In this document: positions 17,648 through 25,530 of the stretch, in pieces
How the letters are laid out: the number at the start of each line of letters is the position of its first letter
Numbering within the stretch: position 1 is the stretch's first letter
Assembly (NCBI GenBank): GCA_035504215.1
Contig: DATJSI010000057.1
Location: 1-39,914 of the forward strand
DNA: 39,914 bases
Reading direction: 5' to 3'
Source of the DNA: Mycobacteriales bacterium
GTDB taxonomy: Bacteria > Actinomycetota > Actinomycetes > JAFAQI01
Notes under the pieces: model-generated
The model's input: only the letters and a program-made list of their open reading frames with translations
What the model was told of the DNA's origin: nothing
The model's database searches: none
Made by a program: the position numbers and the translations under genes

Positions 17648-17836
17648 TCAGGAACCGGGCGGGTCGGCGGAGCCGGCCTCGGCGGCGATCTCGTCGGGTA
17701 GGCCCATCCCGATCATAGACAGCGCCCAGGCCCGCCGGCACGACCGGCACCACCAGCCGCCGTGACGTTCCGCATAAGGCCGCAGGTCCTCCTCGCCGCA
17801 GTACGGGCAGTAGAACGGAGCCGCGCGCTCGGTCAT
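17648..17836 (-). CDS. Small zinc-ribbon protein of the sulfite reductase operon
   Basis: The 62-aa protein has two CxxC pairs, FYCPYCGEED and WWCRSCRRAW, spaced as in a zinc ribbon or rubredoxin-like knuckle. ATG 17836 is preceded by GAGGG and lies 16 nt after the sulfite reductase stop. The final residues are acidic and small. Its position suggests a role with the reductase, for example in assembly or electron delivery, but nothing in the sequence proves it. Confidence 0.8.
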   Translation of the reverse strand: MTERAAPFYCPYCGEEDLRPYAERHGGWWCRSCRRAWALSMIGMGLPDEIAAEAGSADPPGS

Positions 17837-17852
17837 CGCTACGCCCTCGTCC

Positions 17853-19496
17853 CTACTGGACGAGCGCCTCGTCGGCGCGACGCACCCAGGAGGCGAACCG
17901 CTCGCCGTCCGCGCGGTCGGCGAGGTAGTTGCGCAGGACCCGCTCCACGTAGTCGGGGAGATCGTCCGCGGTCACCTTCAGCCCCCGCAGCTTGCGGCCG
18001 AAGCCGGCATCCATGCCGATCGCACCGCCCAGGTGCACCTGGAAGCCCTCGCGGTCGTCGACGATCATGCCCTTCAGTCCGATGTCCGCGACCTGGAACC
18101 GCGCGCAGGAGTTCGGGCAGCCGTTCACATTGATGGTCACCGGAGTGTCGAAGTCCGGGAGCCGGCGGTCCAGCTCGTCATACAGGTCGACCGCCCGGCG
18201 CTTGGTCTCGACGATCGCGAGCTTGCAGAACTCCAGGCCGGTGCACGCCATCATCCCCCGGCGAAACGCCGACGGCCGGACCGCAAGATCGCGCGCCTCG
18301 AGCGCCGCCACCAGCTCGTCGACCTGGTCGTCGGCGACATCGAGGATCACCATCTTCTGCTCGACCGTTGCGGCCAGCCGGCCGCTGCCGTGCCGGTCCG
18401 CCAGGTCAGCGACCGCGGTCAGCTCGGTGCCGCTCGACCGGCCGGTGCGGAACGCGAATCCCACATAGTTGCGTCCGTCCTTCTGCCGGCGTACGCCGAC
18501 ATGGTCGCGATCGCCGGAGAGCTCCTTCGGTGCCGGGCCATCCTCGAGCGAGCGGCCGAGATAGTCCTTGCTCTCGAGCATTGCCCGGAACCTCTCCGCG
18601 CCCCAGTCGTCGACGAGGAACTTCAGCCGGGCCCGGTTGCGGGACCGGCGGTAGCCGTAGTCGCGGAAGATCTGCGTGACGCCGATCCACGCCGTGAGTG
18701 TCTCGCCGGGCGGGATGAAGACGCCAAGCCGCTGCGCGAGCTTCGGGTTGGTCGACAACCCGCCGCCGACCCAGAGGTCGTAGCCGACCCGACCATCGTC
18801 GTGGCGGACGCCGACGAAGGACACGCAGTTGATCTCGTGCGCGGTGCACTGCACCGGGCAGCCGCTGATCGCCGTCTTGTACTTGCGCGGCAGGTTGGAG
18901 AACTCCTTGTTTCCCAACGCGAAGTCGTTGATCTCGACGAGTGCGTCGCTCGCGTCGAGCACCTCGTCGGCATCGACGCCCGCGAGCGGGCAGCCGAGGA
19001 TGTTGCGTGGTGTGTCACCGCAGGCCTCGCCGGTGCTGAGCCCGACCTGTTCGAGCCGCCGCCAGATCTCCGGGACGTCCTCGATGCGGATGTAGTGCAG
19101 CTGCACGTTCTGCCGGTCCGTGACGTCGGCGAAGTCGCGGCCGAACTCGGTGGCGATTCCCGCCACCACCCGCAGCTGGTCACTGGTGAGCGCGCCGCCG
19201 GGAATCCGGATCCGGAGCATGAAGAACTCGTCGTCGAGCTCCTCGGGCTCGAGGATCGCGGTCTTGCCGCCCTCGATGCCCGGCCGGCGTTGGGTGTAGA
19301 GGCCCCACCAGCGCATGCGGCCGCGCAGATCGCTCGGGTCGATCGATGCGAAGCCCGCCTTGGAGTAGACGTTCTCGATCCGGGACCGGACGTTGAGGCC
19401 GTCATCATCCTTTTTCATCCGCTCCTGCGGCGTGAGCGGCTCCAGGTGGCCAAGCGCCCACTGGCCCTGGCCGGCGCTTCGACGAGATGGTGGCAT
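17853..19496 (-). CDS. sir: Ferredoxin-dependent assimilatory sulfite reductase (NirA/SirA type)
   Basis: The 547-aa enzyme carries siroheme and a [4Fe-4S] cluster and reduces sulfite to sulfide with six electrons from ferredoxin. Cluster ligands are Cys418 and Cys424 (ACTGLEFCK) and Cys460 and Cys464 (NGCPNSCARF). Tyr67 in WWGLYTQRR and Cys159 in TGEACGD correspond to the cross-linked Tyr-Cys pair of the mycobacterial enzyme, which favours sulfite over nitrite. The start at ATG 19496 gives QWALGHLEPL early on, as in mycobacterial homologues. It is divergent from cysH, with a palindromic operator candidate between them. Confidence 0.95.
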   Translation of the reverse strand: MPPSRRSAGQGQWALGHLEPLTPQERMKKDDDGLNVRSRIENVYSKAGFASIDPSDLRGRMRWWGLYTQRRPGIEGGKTAILEPEELDDEFFMLRIRIPGGALTSDQLRVVAGIATEFGRDFADVTDRQNVQLHYIRIEDVPEIWRRLEQVGLSTGEACGDTPRNILGCPLAGVDADEVLDASDALVEINDFALGNKEFSNLPRKYKTAISGCPVQCTAHEINCVSFVGVRHDDGRVGYDLWVGGGLSTNPKLAQRLGVFIPPGETLTAWIGVTQIFRDYGYRRSRNRARLKFLVDDWGAERFRAMLESKDYLGRSLEDGPAPKELSGDRDHVGVRRQKDGRNYVGFAFRTGRSSGTELTAVADLADRHGSGRLAATVEQKMVILDVADDQVDELVAALEARDLAVRPSAFRRGMMACTGLEFCKLAIVETKRRAVDLYDELDRRLPDFDTPVTINVNGCPNSCARFQVADIGLKGMIVDDREGFQVHLGGAIGMDAGFGRKLRGLKVTADDLPDYVERVLRNYLADRADGERFASWVRRADEALVQ

Positions 19497-19524
19497 GGGG
19501 AACGCTTCCGGATTCGGCGACCTT

Positions 19525-19540
19525 GAGACGCCGGTGTCTC
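19525..19540. promoter_or_regulatory. McbR-like palindrome GAGAC-N6-GTCTC
   Basis: GAGACGCCGGTGTCTC is a 16-bp palindrome with one mismatched pair. It has the spacing of the corynebacterial McbR site (TAGAC-N6-GTCTA), which controls sulfur genes. It lies between the sulfite reductase start and the cysH leader, where a shared repressor would be expected. No regulator gene is in the window. Confidence 0.45.
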
Positions 19541-19587
19541 GTGTCGGTTCGTTTGTGGTGTTTCGCGTTGCTGAGGCGGAGTCCGCG

Positions 19588-19618
19588 TTGTCGCAGGTCC
19601 CCCGTCGTGTGGCAGACT
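19588..19618 (+). promoter_or_regulatory. Probable promoter of the leader peptide-cysH operon
   Basis: TTGTCG at 19588-19593 and CAGACT at 19613-19618 can be read as -35 and -10 boxes with a 19-nt spacer. The leader peptide ATG follows the -10 box after 6 nt, so the transcript would be leaderless, as known for mycobacterial cysteine leader ORFs. Confidence 0.4.
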
Positions 19619-19624
19619 ACCCGC

Positions 19625-19705
19625 ATGTCCTCGCACCTGCTCTTGGTGGCGCGACTGCACATCGACCTGCAGCGCATCCAGAGCTCCGTGTGTTGCGGCC
19701 GCTGA
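19625..19705 (+). CDS. Cys-Cys leader peptide (cysteine-responsive attenuator)
   Basis: The 26-codon ORF reads MSSHLLLVARLHIDL then QRIQSSVCCGR. The ARLHIDLxRIxSxxC pattern is that of the actinobacterial leader peptides found before sulfur-assimilation genes. Two tandem Cys codons near the end would let ribosome stalling at low cysteine raise cysH expression, as described for leaderless polycysteine ORFs in mycobacteria. It ends 38 nt before cysH. No ribosome binding site is present. Confidence 0.8.
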   Translation: MSSHLLLVARLHIDLQRIQSSVCCGR

Positions 19706-19743
19706 CCACTCGCGCCCGCATCCCATCGTCATGAGGACATCCC

Positions 19744-20514
19744 GTGATCAACGCCACTGCCACGGCAACGGTGTCGCGCGTCGCGCCGTCGTTGTCGTTC
19801 TTGCACGACGAGGCCACGGTGCTGCAGGACTTGTACGACGGTTCTGACGGCCTGGCCCACCTCGCGGCCCACGCGGGAGCGGCGCTGGAAGGCGCCACTC
19901 CGCAGGAGGTGCTGCGCTGGGCGGTCGACCGCTTCGGCCAGCGCCTGGTCGTGACCTCATCCATGGCCGACGGCGTTCTCGCCCACATGGCCGCCGGAAT
20001 CCGTCCAGGCATCCGCGTGCTGTTCGTGGACACCGGCTACCACTTCGCCGAGACGATCGGTACGGCGGACGCGCTCGCCTCGACCCTTCAGATCGACCTG
20101 GTGAGCGTGCGGCCGCACCTGACGGTCGCCGACCAGGACGCAGCGTTCGGCCAGGATCTGTTCGCACGCGACCCGGACCTGTGCTGCGCGATGCGCAAGG
20201 TCGCCCCGCTCGCGAAGGCCCTGGCGCCGTACGTCGCCTGGGCGTCCGGCATCCGTCGCGACGAGACGACCACCCGCTCGCAGGTCGGAGTTGTCGAGTG
20301 GGATGAGCGGCACGAGATGGTGAAGGTCAACCCGCTCGCGACCTGGACCCACGACGACGTGCAGCGCTACATCGTCGACAACGACGTCCTGGTCAATCCG
20401 CTGATGTCCGAGGGCTACGGCTCGATCGGCTGCGCGCCGTGCACGAACCGCGGCGAAGGCCGGACCGGCCGCTGGCTGGGCCTTCCGAAAGTGGAGTGTG
20501 GACTGCACGGATGA
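19744..20514 (+). CDS. cysH: Adenylyl-sulfate (APS) reductase
   Basis: The 256-aa enzyme reduces APS to sulfite with thioredoxin. It is of the iron-sulfur type: [4Fe-4S] ligands Cys147-Cys148 (DLCCAMRKVAPL) and Cys230, Cys233 (GCAPCT), and the catalytic C-terminal Cys252 in KVECGLH. Presence of the cluster motif points to APS rather than PAPS as substrate. The start is GTG 19744 behind GAGGAC. The stop overlaps the next start by 4 nt. Control is likely by the upstream leader peptide and possibly by the palindrome at 19525. Confidence 0.95.
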   Translation: MINATATATVSRVAPSLSFLHDEATVLQDLYDGSDGLAHLAAHAGAALEGATPQEVLRWAVDRFGQRLVVTSSMADGVLAHMAAGIRPGIRVLFVDTGYHFAETIGTADALASTLQIDLVSVRPHLTVADQDAAFGQDLFARDPDLCCAMRKVAPLAKALAPYVAWASGIRRDETTTRSQVGVVEWDERHEMVKVNPLATWTHDDVQRYIVDNDVLVNPLMSEGYGSIGCAPCTNRGEGRTGRWLGLPKVECGLHG

Positions 20515-21203
20515 CGCGCGCTGCGGCGCCGCTGGTGCTCGCAGCACACGGCAGTGCCAATCCCCACTACGCGACGGTCATCACCACACTGGCATCGACC
20601 GTCGCTGCCGCGCGCCCCGATGTCGACGTGCGGATCGGCTACCTCGACCATGGGCGGCCTCGGCTCGAAGACGTAGCGGCCGCGGGCAGTGTCGTCGTGC
20701 CGACGCTTCTGACCAACGGTTTCCACGTGCACATCGACATCCCCGCCCGCGCGGCTGAGCTGACCACGGTCACAACCGCAATCGGGCCCGACCCGAGGCT
20801 CGCGCTTGTGCTCCTCGATCGCTTACGGGAAGCCGGATGGAGAGGTGATCGCCCCGTGGTGGTCGCGGGCGCCGGCTCGGCCGACGAGCAGGCACTCGAC
20901 GACGTACGACGCACCGCGCGCGGCCTCGCCGAGCTGACCGGTGTGCGGGCTCGTGCCGCCTTCGCTGGATCCGGGGCACCACGGCTTGAAGCGAGTGATG
21001 ACGATGCCGTCGTTCCGTATGTCATCGGCCCGGGACGCTATGCCACCCTGATCGCCGGCTGCGGCGCGCCGATCGTCGCTGCCCCCCTCGGCGCGCATCC
21101 GTTGCTGGCCGAGATCATCATCGACCGCTACGACTCCGTGATCGACGAAGGCTTTGCGCCACGCTCTCCCCACGCCCGCGTGCTCGCAGTCCGACATAGG
21201 TGA
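20511..21203 (+). CDS. Sirohydrochlorin chelatase (SirB/CbiX-like)
   Basis: The 230-aa protein begins VLAAHGSANP, with His13 as the likely metal-binding residue, and has a second site in LTNGFHVHIDIP. A weaker second half (VVVAGAGSADEQAL, then APLGAHPLLAEII) repeats the fold, as in two-domain CbiX/SirB proteins. It inserts Fe (or Co) into sirohydrochlorin. Here it would supply siroheme for the divergent sulfite reductase. The start at ATG 20511 overlaps the cysH stop (ATGA), so the two are translationally coupled. Confidence 0.85.
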   Translation: MTRAAAPLVLAAHGSANPHYATVITTLASTVAAARPDVDVRIGYLDHGRPRLEDVAAAGSVVVPTLLTNGFHVHIDIPARAAELTTVTTAIGPDPRLALVLLDRLREAGWRGDRPVVVAGAGSADEQALDDVRRTARGLAELTGVRARAAFAGSGAPRLEASDDDAVVPYVIGPGRYATLIAGCGAPIVAAPLGAHPLLAEIIIDRYDSVIDEGFAPRSPHARVLAVRHR

Positions 21204-21298
21204 GCATGAGCGTGCGGATCCAGCTGTCGTCGCGGATGCCGGTGCGGGTGGGTGGCTCGGCGACACCATGAGAAAGCCAGAGCCGACGCGGCCGACCG

Positions 21299-22564
21299 CT
21301 AGGTCGTCGCTCCTGCGGAAGCCTCCGTGGTGGCGCCGACACCGAGACCGGAGTCCGGCCACAGGTAGCTGGACTCTCCGTGCTCGGACAGGTCGAGGCC
21401 GGTCTGTTCGTCCTCCGGGGTGACCTGCAGCCCGACGAGGTGGTCGGTGATCCAGAGCACGATCCAGGTCATGACGAACGGGTAGGCGATCCCGACGACC
21501 GCCAGCACGACCTGCCGCCCGAACTGCGTCCACCCGGCCGGCTCGCCGGCTGCGTTGACGGCCAGGCTGGCGAAGACTCCGGTGAGGATCACGCCGACCG
21601 CACCCGCGACCATGTGTACGCCGACGACGTCGAGCGAGTCGTCGTAGTGGAACACATCCTTCAGGTGCACGGCGCCGTAACAGATCAGGCCGGCGGCGAT
21701 GCCGATGATCAACGCGGCCCACGTGGGCACGTAGCCGGATGCCGGAGTGATCGCCGCGAGGCCTGCGACGGCACCGGTCGCGATTCCGATACCGGTCGGC
21801 TTGCCCGTGTGCCACCACTCGATCGCCATCCACGCGAGCATCGCCGTACACGCGCCGAGTTGGGTGTTCACAAGCGCGTAGCCGGCGACCGTCCCCGCCG
21901 ACAGCGCACTGCCCGCGTTGAAGCCGAACCAGCCAAACCAGAGGATGCCCGCACCGAGCAGGACCAGCGGAACGCTGTGCGGACGCTCGAGCTCATGACG
22001 GCGTCGCAGGTACAGCGCGGTTGCGAGCGCCGCGGCACCCGCGAGCTCGTGCACGACAGAGCCGCCGGCGAAGTCGATCGCGTGCAGCCCGCCGCTGCCG
22101 AGGAAGCCACCGCCCCACTCCGCGTGTGCGAACGGCGAGTACACCAGCAGCGACCAGAGACCGATGAAGACCAGGTAGCCGCGGAAGCGCATGCGTTCGC
22201 AGAACGCGCCCGCGATCAATGCCGGAGTGATCACGGCGAACTTCATCTGAAACGCCATGTAGACGAGTGACGGAATGGTCGGTGCATACGCGTTCGGCTT
22301 GCCGTTCACGTCGTGCAGGAACGCGAAGTGCAGGCTCCCGATCACGCCGCCGTGGTCCGCGCCGAAAGCGAGGGAGTATCCGACCACCGCCCACAGCACG
22401 CTGATCAGCCCGATCGCGACGAAGGACTGAACCATCGTGGCGATCACGTTCTTCGCGCCGACCAGCCCGCCGTAGAACAGTGCGAGCCCGGGCATCATGA
22501 ACATCACGAGGGCGGTTGATGTGAGCATCCACGCGGTGTCGCCGGCGTTGAGATGCATGGCCAT
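21299..22564 (-). CDS. amt: Ammonium transporter
   Basis: The 421-aa channel has about 11 membrane helices. Family marks are MMPGLALFYGGLV (23-35), DFAGGSVVHELAG with the first pore histidine His172, and VVGVHMVAGAVG with the second, His317. It conducts ammonium into the cell. The start ATG 22564 is preceded by GGAAGGAG. No glnK or glnD follows, which is unlike the usual actinobacterial amt-glnK-glnD operon. Confidence 0.95.
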   Translation of the reverse strand: MAMHLNAGDTAWMLTSTALVMFMMPGLALFYGGLVGAKNVIATMVQSFVAIGLISVLWAVVGYSLAFGADHGGVIGSLHFAFLHDVNGKPNAYAPTIPSLVYMAFQMKFAVITPALIAGAFCERMRFRGYLVFIGLWSLLVYSPFAHAEWGGGFLGSGGLHAIDFAGGSVVHELAGAAALATALYLRRRHELERPHSVPLVLLGAGILWFGWFGFNAGSALSAGTVAGYALVNTQLGACTAMLAWMAIEWWHTGKPTGIGIATGAVAGLAAITPASGYVPTWAALIIGIAAGLICYGAVHLKDVFHYDDSLDVVGVHMVAGAVGVILTGVFASLAVNAAGEPAGWTQFGRQVVLAVVGIAYPFVMTWIVLWITDHLVGLQVTPEDEQTGLDLSEHGESSYLWPDSGLGVGATTEASAGATT

Positions 22565-22639
22565 CTCCTTCCACCCGCTGACGCGCGCGGGTGAGAGCGC
22601 GCACAGGTGTCGGTCTCAGGCGATCCGAGATCGGGGGTG

Positions 22640-22645
22640 ACTATA
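22640..22645 (-). promoter_or_regulatory. Possible -10 box of the amt promoter
   Basis: TATAGT on the minus strand lies about 75 nt before the amt start in an otherwise GC-rich gap. No clear -35 box or GlnR-type site was recognised. Confidence 0.3.
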
Positions 22646-22681
22646 GGTGCTGGCGGTCGTCGCGAAGGCGATTGGAGATCA

Positions 22682-22873
22682 TCATCCGGCCCACAAACCG
22701 TGCAAATGCACCGCTATCGGCTCAACCCCGGCCGATCGCCTTCCCAGCGGTACGCCGCACCAGCTTGGCGGCGTACGGATGACGAGGTAGTTCGCGCGTT
22801 CGTCGACGACCGACCCGGACAACCGCCGAACCATGATGTCGGTCCGGAACCCCAGCGACTGGATCTCCATCAT
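22682..22873 (-). pseudogene. Remnant of a GNAT acetyltransferase N-terminus
   Basis: In the 347-bp gap between amt and the next gene, the minus strand has a 63-codon frame. Its first part reads SLGFRTDIMVRRLSGSVVDE and then RANYLVIRTP. This is the N-terminal pattern of a family of GNAT acetyltransferases (SLGxRTDLxxxxLxGSxVxDRGDxLVVRTP). After RTP the similarity is lost and the frame closes, so only about 35 residues of the domain remain. The rest of the gap shows no gene. It could instead be a small orphan protein. Confidence 0.4.
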
Positions 22874-22911
22874 CCGATTCTGCCTACCGGACGATGCCGC
22901 GCGCTCGCTGG

Positions 22912-24015
22912 TTACTGGCCGTAACTGAAGATCGCGCCGCGCTCCGGCGTCGACCCATTCACCAGATAGCCGATCGACCACATCGCCGTGGACCCCGGCA
23001 CTGACGCGAGCACGCCCGGTTCAGACGTGAAACCGGTCATGGCCGGTATGGGGTACGTGTGCCACTTCCCGCCACTGCGGTGGACGAACGCGGTGTGCGC
23101 GCTGTCAATGGAGCCGCTCGTGGCGATCAGCCAGTAACCACCGTGTCCGTCGATCGCGAGCTGGTTGACGAGGCCGACGGAGGCGGGCACCTCGGTGTGC
23201 GTCCAGTGCTTGTGCCAGTGCAGCAGCTCGGAGCTCGTACCGGACTTGGAGAACGCCTCGCCCATGACCTCCACCGAGCTCGGACCAGACGCGGCGAAGC
23301 CGTTCGTGACCAGCGTCGTTCCGGAAGGCCCGCTTGGTTCGGCGATGACCTGCCACTTCTTGCCGTTCCACCTGGCCAGCTCTCTGCCGGAGTGGCCCGG
23401 TACGAGGCCGGAGAGCCAGATGTCGGTTGGGCTGAGCGCATCAGCCAGCTCAGGCTCCATCGGCAGTTGAACCTTGTGCCAGTGGCCGTTGTGGAAGTGG
23501 CCGGCGAGCATCGGGTGCGACTCGGCGTCGATGCTGAAGGCCCAGACGTTCTTCGCCGAAAACACCGCGGTCGCGACGCCCGGAGCCCCGCCGTCGATCT
23601 TGCGTTCCACCCAGCTCGGGAGCTTCGAGGTGTCCCAATGGTGACCGTTGAAGACACTCACGCGACCGTTCGCGGTGAATACCCACAGGTTGTCGGACGC
23701 GCTCGCGTCCATTCCGACGATGTCGGCCGGGTACTTCAACGCCGCCGGCAACGTGACCGCGCTCCACTTCTTGCCGTTCCAGTGGTCCATGAGGTTGGCG
23801 TGCGCCGGAGTCGTGGACCCGCACGGCCCGCAGGTCCACGTCGTCCAGGCGTCTGATGGACCGCTGACCGCGATGTCGCCGTCGTTGATGGCACTGGTCC
23901 CGGTCCCGATCGTGGCGCGGATCGTCCACGTCGGACTCGTCACCGCGCCCGCCACAGCAAGCGGGCTCAACGCGATGATGACCGCGGCGAGCAACGCCCC
24001 GCCAGTTCGCCTCAT
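22912..24015 (-). CDS. Secreted repeat protein of unknown function, propeller-like
   Basis: The 367-aa protein begins with a signal peptide (MRRTGGALLAAVIIALSPLA). The mature part has about six repeats of 45-60 residues, each with a strand such as HWNGKKWSAVTLP, RWNGKKWQVIAEP or RSGGKWHTYPIP, and phrases like DNLWVFTANG and KNVWAFSID. This spacing suggests a six- or seven-bladed beta-propeller, common in exported actinobacterial proteins. No catalytic motif is visible. Its stop is about 350 bp from amt, and it diverges from a glycosyltransferase gene at 24178. Confidence 0.75.
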   Translation of the reverse strand: MRRTGGALLAAVIIALSPLAVAGAVTSPTWTIRATIGTGTSAINDGDIAVSGPSDAWTTWTCGPCGSTTPAHANLMDHWNGKKWSAVTLPAALKYPADIVGMDASASDNLWVFTANGRVSVFNGHHWDTSKLPSWVERKIDGGAPGVATAVFSAKNVWAFSIDAESHPMLAGHFHNGHWHKVQLPMEPELADALSPTDIWLSGLVPGHSGRELARWNGKKWQVIAEPSGPSGTTLVTNGFAASGPSSVEVMGEAFSKSGTSSELLHWHKHWTHTEVPASVGLVNQLAIDGHGGYWLIATSGSIDSAHTAFVHRSGGKWHTYPIPAMTGFTSEPGVLASVPGSTAMWSIGYLVNGSTPERGAIFSYGQ

Positions 24016-24177
24016 GCCTCAGCCTCCCCGCCGCCGCCCCCGCGCCACCATCCTCGCCAGCAACCGGCGAGCCAGCCGGCCGAACCCCGGAAAATGGCCC
24101 GATCGAGTCAGGACGGTCGACAACAACGTGGAGCGACGACGCTTCAGGGGGCTGTCTGCACGGTCGAGGACGCAACG

Positions 24178-25530
24178 GTGGGCAGGGCGTTTGATACCCG
24201 ACTGGGCTCTATATCCGTTCATGATCACCCAAGGGTCTTTCGGGCTCGATTCTGGATTCTTGGTGCCTGGGCCCTGTTCTTGATGGTTGTCGTCCTGCAT
24301 TACCAGGCCGGTTACGGCGGGGATTGGCTGTACTTCACCGAGGGCTTCGACCTGCTGGTCCATGGCCATGCCAACGTCCGACACGAGTTCACGACCGTGC
24401 ACTACGGCAACGGTGGGCTGCACCTCTACGGGAGCGACCCCGACATTCAGATCGGGCCGCTCGCCCTGCTCCTTGCCGGTGTCGTCATGGCCATGAACGA
24501 CGTGAGCAGGTACCTCGCTCCGACGGTCCTGATCCTGGTCGGCCTCGCGACGCTCGGCGGGGTTGAGCGCACCGCGCTGCGTATGTCGCCGGGCACGGAG
24601 ACCAAGATCCGCCAGCTCACCCTGGTCGGTGGAGTCCTCGTGATGTACGCCTGGGTCCAGGCGTTCGTGCAGTGGCGACATCTCGATGCCATGCTCGTCG
24701 TCGTCGGAGCCGCGGTCGCGCTGTCCGCGGTCGCAAGGCGTCAACCATGGCTGTTGGGCGCGGCGATCGGACTGTCGGTCGCCGCCAAGCCGACTGCGCT
24801 TGTGCTGTTGCCCTTGCTGTTCGCACTCGACAAGCGGGCGAACCTCAATGCACTCGCGGTCGCTGCGACACTGATCGGCGCCTTCTGGCTGCCGTTCGTG
24901 ATCGCCGATCCCGCCACCCTGCATGCGGGAGCGCCGCAGATCCCGATCCGGCTCGGGTCCGGCCTGGCCGCGTTGGGATTGCGTGCCGGCGGAGCCGCAC
25001 CGAGCGCGATCCGCGCCGCCCAGCTGCTCGTTGCGCTGATCGGCGGCGGGTTCGCCGTCGTACGGCGTCGCTGGTATCTCGTCCCCGTGATCGGGTTCGC
25101 GTTGCGGGCCGGTCTCGATCCCTCGGTCGAGAGCTACTACGCCATTCCTGTCGTCATGGGCGCGCTCGCGGCCGACCTGCTGCCGGCGCCAACGGTTCCG
25201 ACCACGACCATGCTGACCTGGCTCGTGTTCAGCGAACCGTTCGGCCTACCGGGCAACTACTACTGGCGCGCGCCTAGCATGACGGTCCAGGCATGGCTGC
25301 GGCTTTGCCTGCCGGTCGTCCTCGCGATCGTGCTGGTCGCGACCCCCGACCGGCACACCCGAGCCCACCCACCGGCGGATCGGGAGCCGCAGGCGGCGCC
25401 GCTGGAACGCATCTCCGTCCATCTGCCGGCCGGTCGGGTCAGCTCGCCCGGCCGGCGGTGGCCACGGTCCGGCCTTCGACCGGTACGCCGAGGCCGCGCA
25501 GCAGCTCGGCAGCAACCCGGTCCCAGCTGA
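24178..25530 (+). CDS. Polytopic membrane glycosyltransferase, GT87/DUF2029-like
   Basis: The protein of about 450 aa has 9-10 hydrophobic segments. The first extracytoplasmic loop (YGGDWLYFTEGFDLLVHG, then DPDIQIGPLALLL) holds the conserved acidic residues typical of GT-C mannosyl/arabinosyltransferases that use polyprenyl-phosphate sugars. The start chosen is GTG 24178, preceded by GAGGA at suitable distance; ATG 24094 is in frame but has no such site. The last 60 residues are Arg/Pro-rich and overlap the 3' end of the convergent gene by 92 nt. It opens the polysaccharide region. Confidence 0.75.
   Translation: MGRAFDTRLGSISVHDHPRVFRARFWILGAWALFLMVVVLHYQAGYGGDWLYFTEGFDLLVHGHANVRHEFTTVHYGNGGLHLYGSDPDIQIGPLALLLAGVVMAMNDVSRYLAPTVLILVGLATLGGVERTALRMSPGTETKIRQLTLVGGVLVMYAWVQAFVQWRHLDAMLVVVGAAVALSAVARRQPWLLGAAIGLSVAAKPTALVLLPLLFALDKRANLNALAVAATLIGAFWLPFVIADPATLHAGAPQIPIRLGSGLAALGLRAGGAAPSAIRAAQLLVALIGGGFAVVRRRWYLVPVIGFALRAGLDPSVESYYAIPVVMGALAADLLPAPTVPTTTMLTWLVFSEPFGLPGNYYWRAPSMTVQAWLRLCLPVVLAIVLVATPDRHTRAHPPADREPQAAPLERISVHLPAGRVSSPGRRWPRSGLRPVRRGRAAARQQPGPS

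Noticed and set aside
21118-21342. Minus-strand frame containing GIRDDSWIRTLMLTYVGLRA
   Set aside because: The short stretch looks protein-like, but the frame overlaps the end of the chelatase gene and the flanks are low-complexity Arg/Ser; I could not connect it to a family.
24019-24924. 301-aa minus-strand open frame
   Set aside because: It is antisense to the GT87-like membrane protein, and its Gln/Asp/Arg-rich composition is that of a shadow frame.
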